This document shows, in pieces, positions 9,143 to 15,107 of a stretch of 15,107 nt of DNA; position 1 is the stretch's first letter; each line of letters begins with the position of its first letter. Below the pieces are notes generated by a model. That model worked only from the letters and a program-made list of their open reading frames with translations. It was not told the DNA's origin and ran no database searches. Origin of the DNA: DASPTB01 sp035623615 (GTDB lineage: Bacteria > Actinomycetota > UBA4738); assembly GCA_035623615.1 (NCBI GenBank), contig DASPTB010000016.1:1-15107 (forward strand). Direction: 5' to 3'. The position numbers and the translations under genes are program-made.

Positions 9143-9597
9143 GCGACGACCCCCACCCGACGGAAGCGGTCGAGGGCGCAAGCAGCAGCGGGAGCGTGCT
9201 CGCCCTGGATCTTGGCTCGGCCAGGATCGGCGTGGCCGTCTCCGACCCTGAGCGGCGGGTGGCGATCCCGGTCGGCACGGTCCGAACGGGAGCGCCGCAG
9301 GATCTCAAGGCGATCGCGGCGTTGGTGCGCGATCACGCCGTCGCGCTCGTCGTCGTCGGCGATCCCGTGAACCTCTCCGGAGCCTCCGGGGATTCCTCGC
9401 GCCACGCCGCGGCCTTCGCCGAAGCGCTCCGATCGGTGCTCGACGTGCCCGTCCACCTGTTCGACGAACGACTCACCACCGTGGAGGCAGAGCGCAGGCT
9501 CTCGGCCGCGGGGATTCGCGGGCGGCGGCGGCGGAAGGTCGTCGACCAGGTGGCCGCCACCGTCATCCTGCAGTCCTTCCTGGATCGCGCCGGTTAG
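9139..9597 (+). CDS. ruvX: Holliday junction resolvase-like protein RuvX (YqgF)
   Basis: The 152-residue product belongs to the YqgF/RuvX RNase H-like family, associated with pre-16S rRNA 5'-end processing and, in mycobacteria, with Holliday-junction resolution. Motifs: LALDLGSARIGVAVSD (21-36, catalytic D24); VVVGDPVNLSG (71-81); FDERLTTVEAERRL (108-121, E110); and VDQVAATVILQ (135-145, D136). The second motif reads VGDP instead of the usual VGLP. GTG 9139 overlaps the alaS stop as GTGA. This start gives a polar N-terminal extension of about 19 residues before the first beta strand; such extensions occur in actinobacterial members. The alaS-ruvX-mltG order is conserved in the phylum. Confidence 0.94.
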   Translation: MSDDPHPTEAVEGASSSGSVLALDLGSARIGVAVSDPERRVAIPVGTVRTGAPQDLKAIAALVRDHAVALVVVGDPVNLSGASGDSSRHAAAFAEALRSVLDVPVHLFDERLTTVEAERRLSAAGIRGRRRRKVVDQVAATVILQSFLDRAG

Positions 9598-9607
9598 CGG
9601 GCCCGGC

Positions 9608-9613
9608 TATCCT
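9608..9613 (+). promoter_or_regulatory. Putative -10 box for leaderless mltG transcript
   Basis: TATCCT (TANNNT type) lies in the 22-bp gap after ruvX. Six bases separate it from ATG 9620, so the first transcribed base would be the A of that ATG. No Shine-Dalgarno is present and no -35 is evident, both normal for leaderless actinobacterial genes. It decides the mltG start against GTG 9614, which abuts the box. Confidence 0.5.
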
Positions 9614-9619
9614 GTGCCG

Positions 9620-10690
9620 ATGCCCGAAGCCCTGCAGACGAGGGTGGAACGCCGCGACCAGGCCAAACGACGGGGAGGGGGGCGGCGCCGCAGCCTGCTC
9701 ATCCTGCTCTCGTTCTTCCTCGTCCTGCTCCTGCTGACGCTCGTCGCCGGCAACTACTACCGAACTCAGACCTCCGGCGTGGGCCCGAAGACACCGGTGA
9801 CGGTCGTCGTGCCGGACGGGCTGACCGGTGACCAGGTCGCTGACCTCCTCGCGGCGAACGGCGTCATCCACTCGACGTTCCTGTTCCGCCTGGCGCTGCG
9901 CCTGCGCCACCAGTCGAACGGCTTCGAGGCGGGCGAGTATCACCTGACGACCAACATGGGATTCAACGACGTGATCGCGACGCTGCAGAAGGGTCCGGTG
10001 GTCCACGCGGTCCGGGTCACGATCCCCGAAGGGTTGACGGTGGCGCAGACGGCGGAGCGCCTCGCTCCGTCGCTGGGCGGGGTGCGGAGAGGGTCCTTCG
10101 TCCGCGCCGCTACGAGCGGCCAGTATTCACTGCCTCCCTACCTGCCGCCGGGAAAGCCGACGGTCGAGGGCTTCCTGTTCCCGAACACCTACGACTTCTT
10201 GAAGAACGCCACCGACGACGCCGCCATCAAGCGCCTGCTGGCCCAGTTCCAGACCGAGGCGAGCGACCTCCCCTGGCAGAACGCCCGAGAACTGCACCTC
10301 TCCGACTACCAGGTCGTCGTGGTCGCCTCGATGATCGAGCGCGAGGCCAAGTTCCCCGCCGATCGGCCGAAGGTCGCCCGCGTGATCTACAACCGTCTTG
10401 CGCGAGGCATGAAGCTGCAGGTGGACGCCACCGTCCTGTATGCCCTCGGAACGAACACGACCACCATCACCGATCAGGACCTCCAAGTGAAGAGCCCGTA
10501 CAACACGTACCTGCACGCTGGGCTGCCGCCGACTCCAATCGCAAGTCCCGGTCTCGCCTCGCTCCGGGCGGCGCTGAGCCCCGCACAAGGCAACTGGCTT
10601 TACTACCTGGCGATCGACGCCGCCGGTCACGAGCGCTTCACGTCCTCGTACTCGCAGTTCATCGCCTGGAAGAACCAGTTCCTGGGCTAG
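9620..10690 (+). CDS. mltG: Endolytic murein transglycosylase MltG (YceG-like)
   Basis: The 356-residue product is an inner-membrane lytic transglycosylase that cuts nascent peptidoglycan strands and is thought to end glycan elongation. It has a basic cytoplasmic N-terminus (RRGGGRRR), one transmembrane helix (about 25-44), a LysM-like region with VPDGLTGDQVADLLAANGVI (64-83), and the YceG catalytic domain. Catalytic Glu is E240 in VASMIEREAKF, matching the SIVEKE motif of E. coli MltG; NRLARGMKLQVDATVLYALG (258-277) and GLPPTPIASPG (301-311) follow as expected. The ATG at 9620 is preferred for leaderless initiation; GTG 9614 would add two residues. In many Actinomycetota aroE follows, but here the pilus region does. 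Confidence 0.94.
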   Translation: MPEALQTRVERRDQAKRRGGGRRRSLLILLSFFLVLLLLTLVAGNYYRTQTSGVGPKTPVTVVVPDGLTGDQVADLLAANGVIHSTFLFRLALRLRHQSNGFEAGEYHLTTNMGFNDVIATLQKGPVVHAVRVTIPEGLTVAQTAERLAPSLGGVRRGSFVRAATSGQYSLPPYLPPGKPTVEGFLFPNTYDFLKNATDDAAIKRLLAQFQTEASDLPWQNARELHLSDYQVVVVASMIEREAKFPADRPKVARVIYNRLARGMKLQVDATVLYALGTNTTTITDQDLQVKSPYNTYLHAGLPPTPIASPGLASLRAALSPAQGNWLYYLAIDAAGHERFTSSYSQFIAWKNQFLG

Positions 10691-10735
10691 CTGGGCGCCG
10701 CGCAGGTCAAGCGGCTCGCCGAGGGTGCCGAGAAC

Positions 10736-10761
10736 TCCCGTAGAGAACCATTCAAACGGGA
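10736..10761 (+). other. Weak inverted repeat near the start of the Roadblock gene
   Basis: TCCCGT (10736-10741) and ACGGGA (10756-10761) can form a 6-bp stem with a 14-base loop. The 3' arm covers part of the purine-rich Shine-Dalgarno ACGGGAAGGACGG before ATG 10769, so folding could reduce translation. The rest of the 78-bp gap (10691-10768) shows no clear -10 box or terminator. A 6-bp match can arise by chance. Confidence 0.25.
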
Positions 10762-10768
10762 AGGACGG

Positions 10769-13045
10769 ATGTCCCTGGACTTCGCCGCACTCGCCGGTTC
10801 GCTTGCGGTCGGCGTTCCGGGCGTTCGCGCCTGCCTCTTCGTCTCGAAGGACGGCCTTGCATTGGCGGCCCATCCCGCGAGCGAGGAGGCATCGGCGTTG
10901 GCTGCCTGGGCCCGGCTGCTCGACATGGGGCCGATGGAGCGCGGGTTCATCGCGATGGACCATGAGAACTGGTTGTTCAGCCGCCGGGCCGACTACGCGG
11001 GGTTCGTGATCACGGACCCGGGCGTGAGGCCCGGCGTTCTGCTCGACCGCCTGGATCAGGCGCTCGATCTGGCCGAGGAGTCGCGGAGCCGAGGCGAGCG
11101 CATCACGCCGGTGCCAGGCGTGGTCCCCATGGCCGCGGCGGCCACCCGCGAGCCGACCCGGCCGCCCCGGCGCATCCGCCTGCCCGTCCACCGCGAGGCA
11201 CCGCGGACGGCTCCGAGGCCGGAGGTCGTCGAGCAGGAGCGGGTCCCCGCCACGACGAAGCGCGCCGAGGGGGGCTCCGGCGGCCTGCCGCCCGCCGTCG
11301 CCCCTCCCGCGGAGCCGCGCCGCTCGAGCGCGGGGTCGAACGGGTCCGAGCCGCCGAGCGAGTCGAACGGAAAGCGCGACGGCACGCGCGCGGTCGACGA
11401 CGAGGAGTCCGACGCGCCGAAGAAGAGCGAGGGCGATTCGAAGTCGGGGGGCAAGCAGAAGGGGTCGCGCGGACGGCGCGGACTCGGCGAATACGTGGGG
11501 AAGAAGGCCTCAGCGAAGCCTCGAGCGTCGAAGGCCGAGCGCCCCCAGGAACCGGAGTCGGAACGGGAGCCGGAGTCGGAGTCGACCGGCGAGCAGACGG
11601 CCGAACGGGCGCCGGAGCCACCGTCGAGGTCCGAACCACCGTCGAGGTCCGAACCACGGGAGTCCCCGGCGCCGGCGAAGATCGTCGAGGCAGTCGCTCC
11701 GGCCGCAGACAGGCGCACGGAACGCGCCCCAACGCGCGAAGCACCCGCCGAGGAGCGGGTTGCGCCGCCGCCGACTCCCCAGACGCGACCCACCCCGGAG
11801 ACCAAGCCCGCGCCCGAACCGGCGCGGGCGGACACGGAGCGGACGCGGGACGTTCCGCCAGTCCGACAAGCGAGATCGAAGCCTCGGATGGACGCCGATC
11901 TCGAGACCCTTCTCGGCGGTGGTCCCGCGTCGGGCGAGCGGGGCACCGGCAACGGAGACGGTTCCGGCTCGACGTCGGACCAGATGCTCGACGCCGTCTC
12001 GGGCGCGTTCCGGTCGGCCGAGCGGCCCGTCGAAGAGCGCGGCCGCAGTGAGTCGCCGGAGGGAGATCTGCTCGAGACCTTGGGCGGCGGTGTGGAGTCG
12101 GACGTGGCCGCGAGAGCAGAAGCCGACCGGGTGGCCGCTGAGGCGGAGCGGATCGCCGCGGAGGCGGCGCGGGTCGACGCAGAGCGACGTGCCGCCGAAG
12201 CGGCGAAGGCCGAAGCAGATCGCAAGGCGGCCGAGCAGGCGAAGGCGGCGGCCGCGAAGGCCGAAGCCGAGCGCAAGGCGGCGGAGGAAGCCAGAGCAGC
12301 GGCGGCGAAGGCCGAGGCCGAACGCGTCGCGGCCCAGGCCGCCAAGGCGGAAGCCGAGCGCGTCGCGGCAGAGGCGGCGAAGGCCGAGGCCGAACGCATC
12401 GCCGCCGAGTCGGCGAAGGCAGAAGCCGAGCGCAAGGCGGCCGAAGAGGCGCGAGCCGCCGCCGCCAAGGCCGAGGCCGAACGCGTCGCGGCCCAGGCCG
12501 CCAAGGCGGAAGCCGATCGCGTCGCGGCAGAAGCGGCGAAGGCCGAGGCCGAACGCATCGCCGCCGAGTCGGCGAAGGTCAAGGCCGAAGCAGAGCGTCA
12601 GGCCGTCGAAGCAGCCAAGGCGCAGGCGGCGAAGGCAGAGGCCGAGAAGGCGGCCGCCGCCAAGGCCGAAGCGGAGCGCAAGGCGGCCGAGGATGCCGCC
12701 GCCCAAGCCGCGAAGGCAGAGGCCGAGAAGGTCGCTGCCGACCCGAAGGAGTCGGGGGCGGCCGCGGACGGCGCGTCCGACGGTGAGGCCGCGCCCTCGG
12801 CGGACCCGTTCGAGGAGGCGCGCGTCGCTCGTTGGCGCAAGCGCGTCCAGTCCAAACCGAAGGCGGAGGAGTCCGACGGTGAGGCGGCAGAGGCGGGCGA
12901 TGCCGGGCCCGATGCGGCGCAGGACGGCGAGCAGCAGACCGAGGAGCAGGTCGCGGCGCCGGCGGTGAGGCCGGCCGACGTCGACATGGCCTCGCTGAAG
13001 GCCGAGTTCGCGGGTCTGTTCGGGGACGACGAAGGAAAGGGGTGA
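10769..13045 (+). CDS. Roadblock/LC7-like domain protein with long alanine-rich coiled coil
   Basis: The 758-residue product has no known name. Residues 1 to about 100 look like a Roadblock/LC7 (MglB-type) domain: GVRACLFVSKDGLALAAHP (18-36), a helix with SALAAWARLLDMG, then strands around GFVITDPGVRPGVLLDRLDQ. About 110-445 is low-complexity, rich in Pro, Glu, Ser and Arg, with a Lys-rich part near 215-260. DLETLLGGG (near 377) and DLLETLGGG (433-441) are similar short motifs. Residues about 446-658 are KAEAERxAAEAA repeats predicting a long TolA-like helix. A basic segment, DPFEEARVARWRKRVQSKP (679-697), and a terminal SLKAEFAGLFG (742-752) follow. No signal peptide or membrane helix is seen, so it is probably cytoplasmic. 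ATG 10769 has a good GGGAAGG. The stop overlaps pilB (GTGA), which suggests a pilus-motor regulator; that role is inference. Confidence 0.8.
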   Translation: MSLDFAALAGSLAVGVPGVRACLFVSKDGLALAAHPASEEASALAAWARLLDMGPMERGFIAMDHENWLFSRRADYAGFVITDPGVRPGVLLDRLDQALDLAEESRSRGERITPVPGVVPMAAAATREPTRPPRRIRLPVHREAPRTAPRPEVVEQERVPATTKRAEGGSGGLPPAVAPPAEPRRSSAGSNGSEPPSESNGKRDGTRAVDDEESDAPKKSEGDSKSGGKQKGSRGRRGLGEYVGKKASAKPRASKAERPQEPESEREPESESTGEQTAERAPEPPSRSEPPSRSEPRESPAPAKIVEAVAPAADRRTERAPTREAPAEERVAPPPTPQTRPTPETKPAPEPARADTERTRDVPPVRQARSKPRMDADLETLLGGGPASGERGTGNGDGSGSTSDQMLDAVSGAFRSAERPVEERGRSESPEGDLLETLGGGVESDVAARAEADRVAAEAERIAAEAARVDAERRAAEAAKAEADRKAAEQAKAAAAKAEAERKAAEEARAAAAKAEAERVAAQAAKAEAERVAAEAAKAEAERIAAESAKAEAERKAAEEARAAAAKAEAERVAAQAAKAEADRVAAEAAKAEAERIAAESAKVKAEAERQAVEAAKAQAAKAEAEKAAAAKAEAERKAAEDAAAQAAKAEAEKVAADPKESGAAADGASDGEAAPSADPFEEARVARWRKRVQSKPKAEESDGEAAEAGDAGPDAAQDGEQQTEEQVAAPAVRPADVDMASLKAEFAGLFGDDEGKG
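11618..11653 (+). repeat. Perfect 18-bp tandem duplication in the linker
   Basis: The 18-bp unit CCACCGTCGAGGTCCGAA occurs twice in perfect tandem (11618-11635, 11636-11653) and encodes PPSRSE twice. It keeps the reading frame and lies in the disordered linker of the Roadblock protein. A recent slippage event is likely. Confidence 0.9.
12257..12574 (+). repeat. Two 159-bp tandem units in the coiled coil
   Basis: Two adjacent 159-bp units (12257-12415 and 12416-12574) encode 53-residue copies that differ only at one residue (Glu versus Asp). The last 108 bp of each (12308-12415, 12467-12574) differ at just 2 bases. The first 51 bp carry many synonymous differences. Both lie inside the KAEAER repeat array, residues 497-602. 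Confidence 0.9.
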
Positions 13046-14724
13046 CCGTGCCGAAGCAATTGCCAGAGATCCTTCTCGAGCAGGGCGTCATCACGCAGGA
13101 GCAGCTCGAACGCGCCGTGGCCGAGCAGCAGTCCACCGGCAAGCGCCTCGGGAGGATCCTCGTCGACCTTGGCTTCATCAAGGAGCAGGACCTGGTCGCG
13201 GCGCTGGCCGCCCAGATCGGATTCCAGTTCGTCGACCTGGGGGATTATCAGATCGACGCGACGGCTGCATCGCTCCTGCCCGAGCCGGTCGCCCGCAAGA
13301 ACAAGGCGCTTCCCATCGGGTACGAGGACGACAAGCTCCTGGTCGCGATGGCCGACCCCGCCAACCTGTTCGCGCAGGACGAGATTCGAATCATCACCGG
13401 CATGGACGTCCAACCGATCGTCGCGACGGCGGCGGACATCGAGGCGGCCATCCGCAAGTACAGCCGCCTCGACGAGTCGGTCGAGAACGTGGTCAGCGAG
13501 GCGTCGGCGATGGCGGAGGACGACGTCCTCGAGCTCGAGCGCCTCGCGCAAGCGGCCGTCGACGAGGGCCCCATCGTCAAGATGGTGAACCTGCTGATCA
13601 CCCAGGCGATCGGGGACCGGGCGTCCGACATCCACATCGAGCCGACGGAGCGCGACGTGCGCATCCGTTATCGCGTGGACGGTGTCCTGCACGAAGTCAT
13701 GCGCTCGCCGAAGAACGTCCAGGCGGGCCTGATCAGCCGCCTCAAGGTCATGGCCGACATCAACATCGCGGAGAAGCGCATCCCGCAGGACGGGCGCATC
13801 AGTCTCACGGTTGCCGGCAAGAAGGTCGACTTGCGGCTCGCCACGCTCCCAACCGTTTGGGGCGAGAAGATCGTCATCCGCGTGCTGGATGGGGGGTCGG
13901 TCCTGCTCAAGCTGGAGGACCTCGGCTTCCTCGACGAGGCCTACAACGTGTTCGAAGCCTCGTTCACCAAGCCGTACGGGGCCATCCTGGTGACGGGGCC
14001 GACGGGATCGGGCAAGTCGACCACCCTTTACGCGACGCTCAACCAGATCAACTCGCCGGAGCGAAACATCATCACGGTCGAGGACCCTGTCGAGTACCGG
14101 CTGCCGGGGATCAACCAAGTCCAGGTCAACAACCGTGCCGGCCTCACCTTCGCGGCGGCGCTCCGCTCGATCCTGCGCGCAGACCCCGACGTGGTGCTCA
14201 TCGGTGAGGTTCGCGACCGCGAGACGGCCATGATCTCTATCGAGGCGTCGCTGACCGGTCACCTCGTGCTCTCCACGCTGCACACGAACGACGCGCCGTC
14301 GTCCCTTCCCCGGCTGGTCGAGATGGGCGTCGAGCCGTACCTGGCGGCAAGCGCCGTGGACTGTATCGTCGCGCAGCGCCTCCTCAGGAAGCTTTGCACC
14401 AAGTGCAAGGAGAAGTACAAGCCGGAGAAGGCCGAGCTCCAGGAGGCGGGGTTCCCCGAGTTCGTTCTCGACGAGATCGAGGAGCTCTACCGGCCGTCGG
14501 GGTGCAGTGCCTGCGCCAAGACCGGCTTTCGCGGCCGGCTGGGGATCTACGAGGTCATGCGCATTTCCGAGGAGATCGAGCGCATGACGGTCGAGCGTGC
14601 CTCCTCCGAGGAGGTGAAAAGGACCGCGCTCGCGGACGGGATGATCCTGCTTCGCGAAGACGGACTCGAAAAGGCGCGGATGGGCATCACCTCCATCCAG
14701 GAGGTGCTCAGAGTCGTCGCCTGA
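13042..14724 (+). CDS. pilB: Type IV pilus extension ATPase PilB (GspE/PulE family)
   Basis: The 560-residue product is a hexameric cytoplasmic ATPase that powers pilus assembly. An N-terminal MshEN-type domain (about 1-145) contains two tandem motifs: LPEILLEQGVITQEQLERAV (7-26) and RLGRILVDLGFIKEQDLVAA (35-54, with ALAAQ to 58). The catalytic core has RASDIHIEP (193-201), Walker A GPTGSGKST (319-327), Asp box VEDPVEYRLPGINQVQVN (346-363), Walker B DPDVVLIGEVRDRETA (381-396) and His box TGHLVLSTLHTND (405-417). A zinc site is formed by C452/C455 and C488/C491. GTG 13042 overlaps the upstream stop as GTGA; GTG 13048 is a possible alternative after GAAGGAAAGG. Its pairing with pilT argues for a type IV pilus rather than type II secretion. 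Complete and intact. Confidence 0.95.
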   Translation: MTVPKQLPEILLEQGVITQEQLERAVAEQQSTGKRLGRILVDLGFIKEQDLVAALAAQIGFQFVDLGDYQIDATAASLLPEPVARKNKALPIGYEDDKLLVAMADPANLFAQDEIRIITGMDVQPIVATAADIEAAIRKYSRLDESVENVVSEASAMAEDDVLELERLAQAAVDEGPIVKMVNLLITQAIGDRASDIHIEPTERDVRIRYRVDGVLHEVMRSPKNVQAGLISRLKVMADINIAEKRIPQDGRISLTVAGKKVDLRLATLPTVWGEKIVIRVLDGGSVLLKLEDLGFLDEAYNVFEASFTKPYGAILVTGPTGSGKSTTLYATLNQINSPERNIITVEDPVEYRLPGINQVQVNNRAGLTFAAALRSILRADPDVVLIGEVRDRETAMISIEASLTGHLVLSTLHTNDAPSSLPRLVEMGVEPYLAASAVDCIVAQRLLRKLCTKCKEKYKPEKAELQEAGFPEFVLDEIEELYRPSGCSACAKTGFRGRLGIYEVMRISEEIERMTVERASSEEVKRTALADGMILLREDGLEKARMGITSIQEVLRVVA

Positions 14725-14749
14725 GCGGGTGCGGAAACGGAAGGTAAGG

Positions 14750-14818
14750 ATGCGGGCAGAACGTGCCGATGATCTTTCGAGTGCGTCCGAAGGGACGCGA
14801 ACGGGTGGTGACAGATGA
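14750..14818 (+). CDS. Possible 22-codon leader ORF upstream of pilT
   Basis: ATG 14750 is preceded by GGAAGG at 14739-14744 with 5 bases of spacing, a better ribosome-binding site than that of pilT. The frame encodes 22 residues beginning MRAERADDLSS and stops at TGA 14816-14818, overlapping the pilT ATG as ATGA. The peptide resembles no family I know. It could be a leader that couples translation into pilT, or chance; no codon evidence can decide at this length. Confidence 0.35.
   Translation: MRAERADDLSSASEGTRTGGDR
14783..14798 (+). other. Hairpin in the pilB-pilT spacer
   Basis: GCGTCC (14783-14788) and GGACGC (14793-14798) pair perfectly around the 4-base loop GAAG, and a flanking T-G pair could extend the stem to 7 bp. 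It ends 16 bases before the pilT ATG. No T run follows, so it is not an intrinsic terminator. It may mark RNA processing or tune pilT expression relative to pilB. Confidence 0.45.
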
Positions 14819-15107
14819 GCGTTGAAGCGGTATCGCCTTTTGGCGCCCCGGCACCCGAGCCGGAGCCGGTTCCGTCGGGGATCTCCGTCCAGGAGTTCCT
14901 GTCGACCCTGCTCGATCTCGACGGGAGCGACCTGCACCTGACGGCCGGCGCCCCTCCGACGGTTCGCGTCCACGGCGACCTGGTTCGCCTGGAGAACTAC
15001 CCGCCGCTCGAGCCGGAGACGCTCCGGACGCTCATCTACTCGATCCTGCCCCAACGCCACCGGGAGCGCTTCGAGCAGGAGCTCGAGCTGGACACGTCGT
15101 ACTCGCT
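14815..15107 (+). CDS. pilT: Type IV pilus retraction ATPase PilT, N-terminal part (partial)
   Basis: The first 97 codons are present before the window ends. A Pro/Glu-rich leader of about 22 residues (MSVEAVSPFGAPAPEPEPVP) is followed by the PilT N-terminal PAS-like domain: VQEFLSTLLDLDGSDLHLTA (25-44), then GAPPTVRVHGDLVRLE and a helix with TLIYSILPQRHRERFEQE. The SDLHL.....P..R..G pattern is characteristic of PilT/PilU, which disassemble pilin to retract the pilus. ATG 14815 has only a weak GGTGG upstream and overlaps the stop of a possible leader ORF. The Walker motifs lie outside the window, so PilT cannot be formally separated from a PilU paralogue. Position right after pilB favours PilT. 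Confidence 0.88.
   Translation, partial: MSVEAVSPFGAPAPEPEPVPSGISVQEFLSTLLDLDGSDLHLTAGAPPTVRVHGDLVRLENYPPLEPETLRTLIYSILPQRHRERFEQELELDTSYS

Noticed and set aside
6659..9181. Long minus-strand open frame (about 840 codons) opposite alaS
   Set aside because: It mirrors the codon bias of alaS in a GC-rich genome, its translation is rich in Arg, Pro and His without recognisable domains, and alaS is complete and certain on the other strand.
10691..10768. Stop-free stretch joining mltG to the Roadblock gene in the same frame
   Set aside because: The 26 codons follow the TAG of mltG and contain no start codon. Nothing suggests readthrough, and ATG 10769 has its own Shine-Dalgarno.
11056..12582. 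Minus-strand Ala/Ser-rich repetitive frame opposite the coiled coil
   Set aside because: The repeats are the reverse complement of the KAEAER repeats; the plus frame has a start, a Shine-Dalgarno and coupling to pilB.
12104..12742. TolA gene, suggested by the alanine-rich helix
   Set aside because: There is no N-terminal membrane helix or C-terminal TolA domain and no tol-pal neighbours; the similarity is only composition of a long helix.
12598..15060. Long minus-strand open frame (about 820 codons) opposite pilB
   Set aside because: It covers pilB, the spacer and pilT antisense, has no domain signature, and arises from the absence of stops in GC-rich antisense frames.

Overview
This GC-rich window reads entirely on the + strand. 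It looks like a chromosomal core segment of a member of the Actinomycetota. The basis is gene order: relA/spoT, dtd, a metallo-beta-lactamase-fold hydrolase, hisS, aspS, rarA, a DUF948 membrane protein, a small DUF6167-like protein, alaS, ruvX and mltG form a neighbourhood typical of that phylum. Frequent GTG starts, G/C-biased third codon positions and TANNNT -10 boxes next to start codons agree. The type IV pilus genes that follow suggest a deep-branching or uncultured lineage rather than a classic Streptomyces or Mycobacterium relative. That placement is inference; there is no rRNA in the window.

Positions 1-5768 hold the tail of the (p)ppGpp synthetase/hydrolase, D-aminoacyl-tRNA deacylase, a glyoxalase-II-like hydrolase, histidyl- and aspartyl-tRNA synthetases and the RarA clamp-loader-like ATPase, tightly packed. 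hisS/aspS and aspS/rarA overlap by 4 bp. Positions 5769-5859 form a leader with a TATGAT box, a GC hairpin and a strong Shine-Dalgarno. It precedes the DUF948 and DUF6167-like membrane-associated proteins, then alaS and ruvX, again joined by 4-bp GTGA overlaps. mltG has what looks like its own leaderless promoter.

From 10769 the content changes. A 758-residue protein with an N-terminal Roadblock/LC7-like domain, a long disordered charged linker and a TolA-like alanine-rich coiled coil is joined by a 4-bp overlap to pilB, the pilus extension ATPase. pilB has an N-terminal MshEN-type domain. A roughly 90-bp spacer follows with a possible 22-codon leader ORF and a hairpin, and then the start of pilT, cut by the window edge.

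The first two thirds serve tRNA charging and quality control, stringent response, replication repair and cell-wall synthesis. The last third starts a type IV pilus operon. The Roadblock/coiled-coil protein before pilB is the least explained gene and the best candidate for undescribed biology: it could be a spatial or nucleotide-state regulator of the pilus motor. There is no tRNA, rRNA, CRISPR array, insertion sequence, prophage or convincing intrinsic terminator, and no gene-free stretch longer than about 90 bases.
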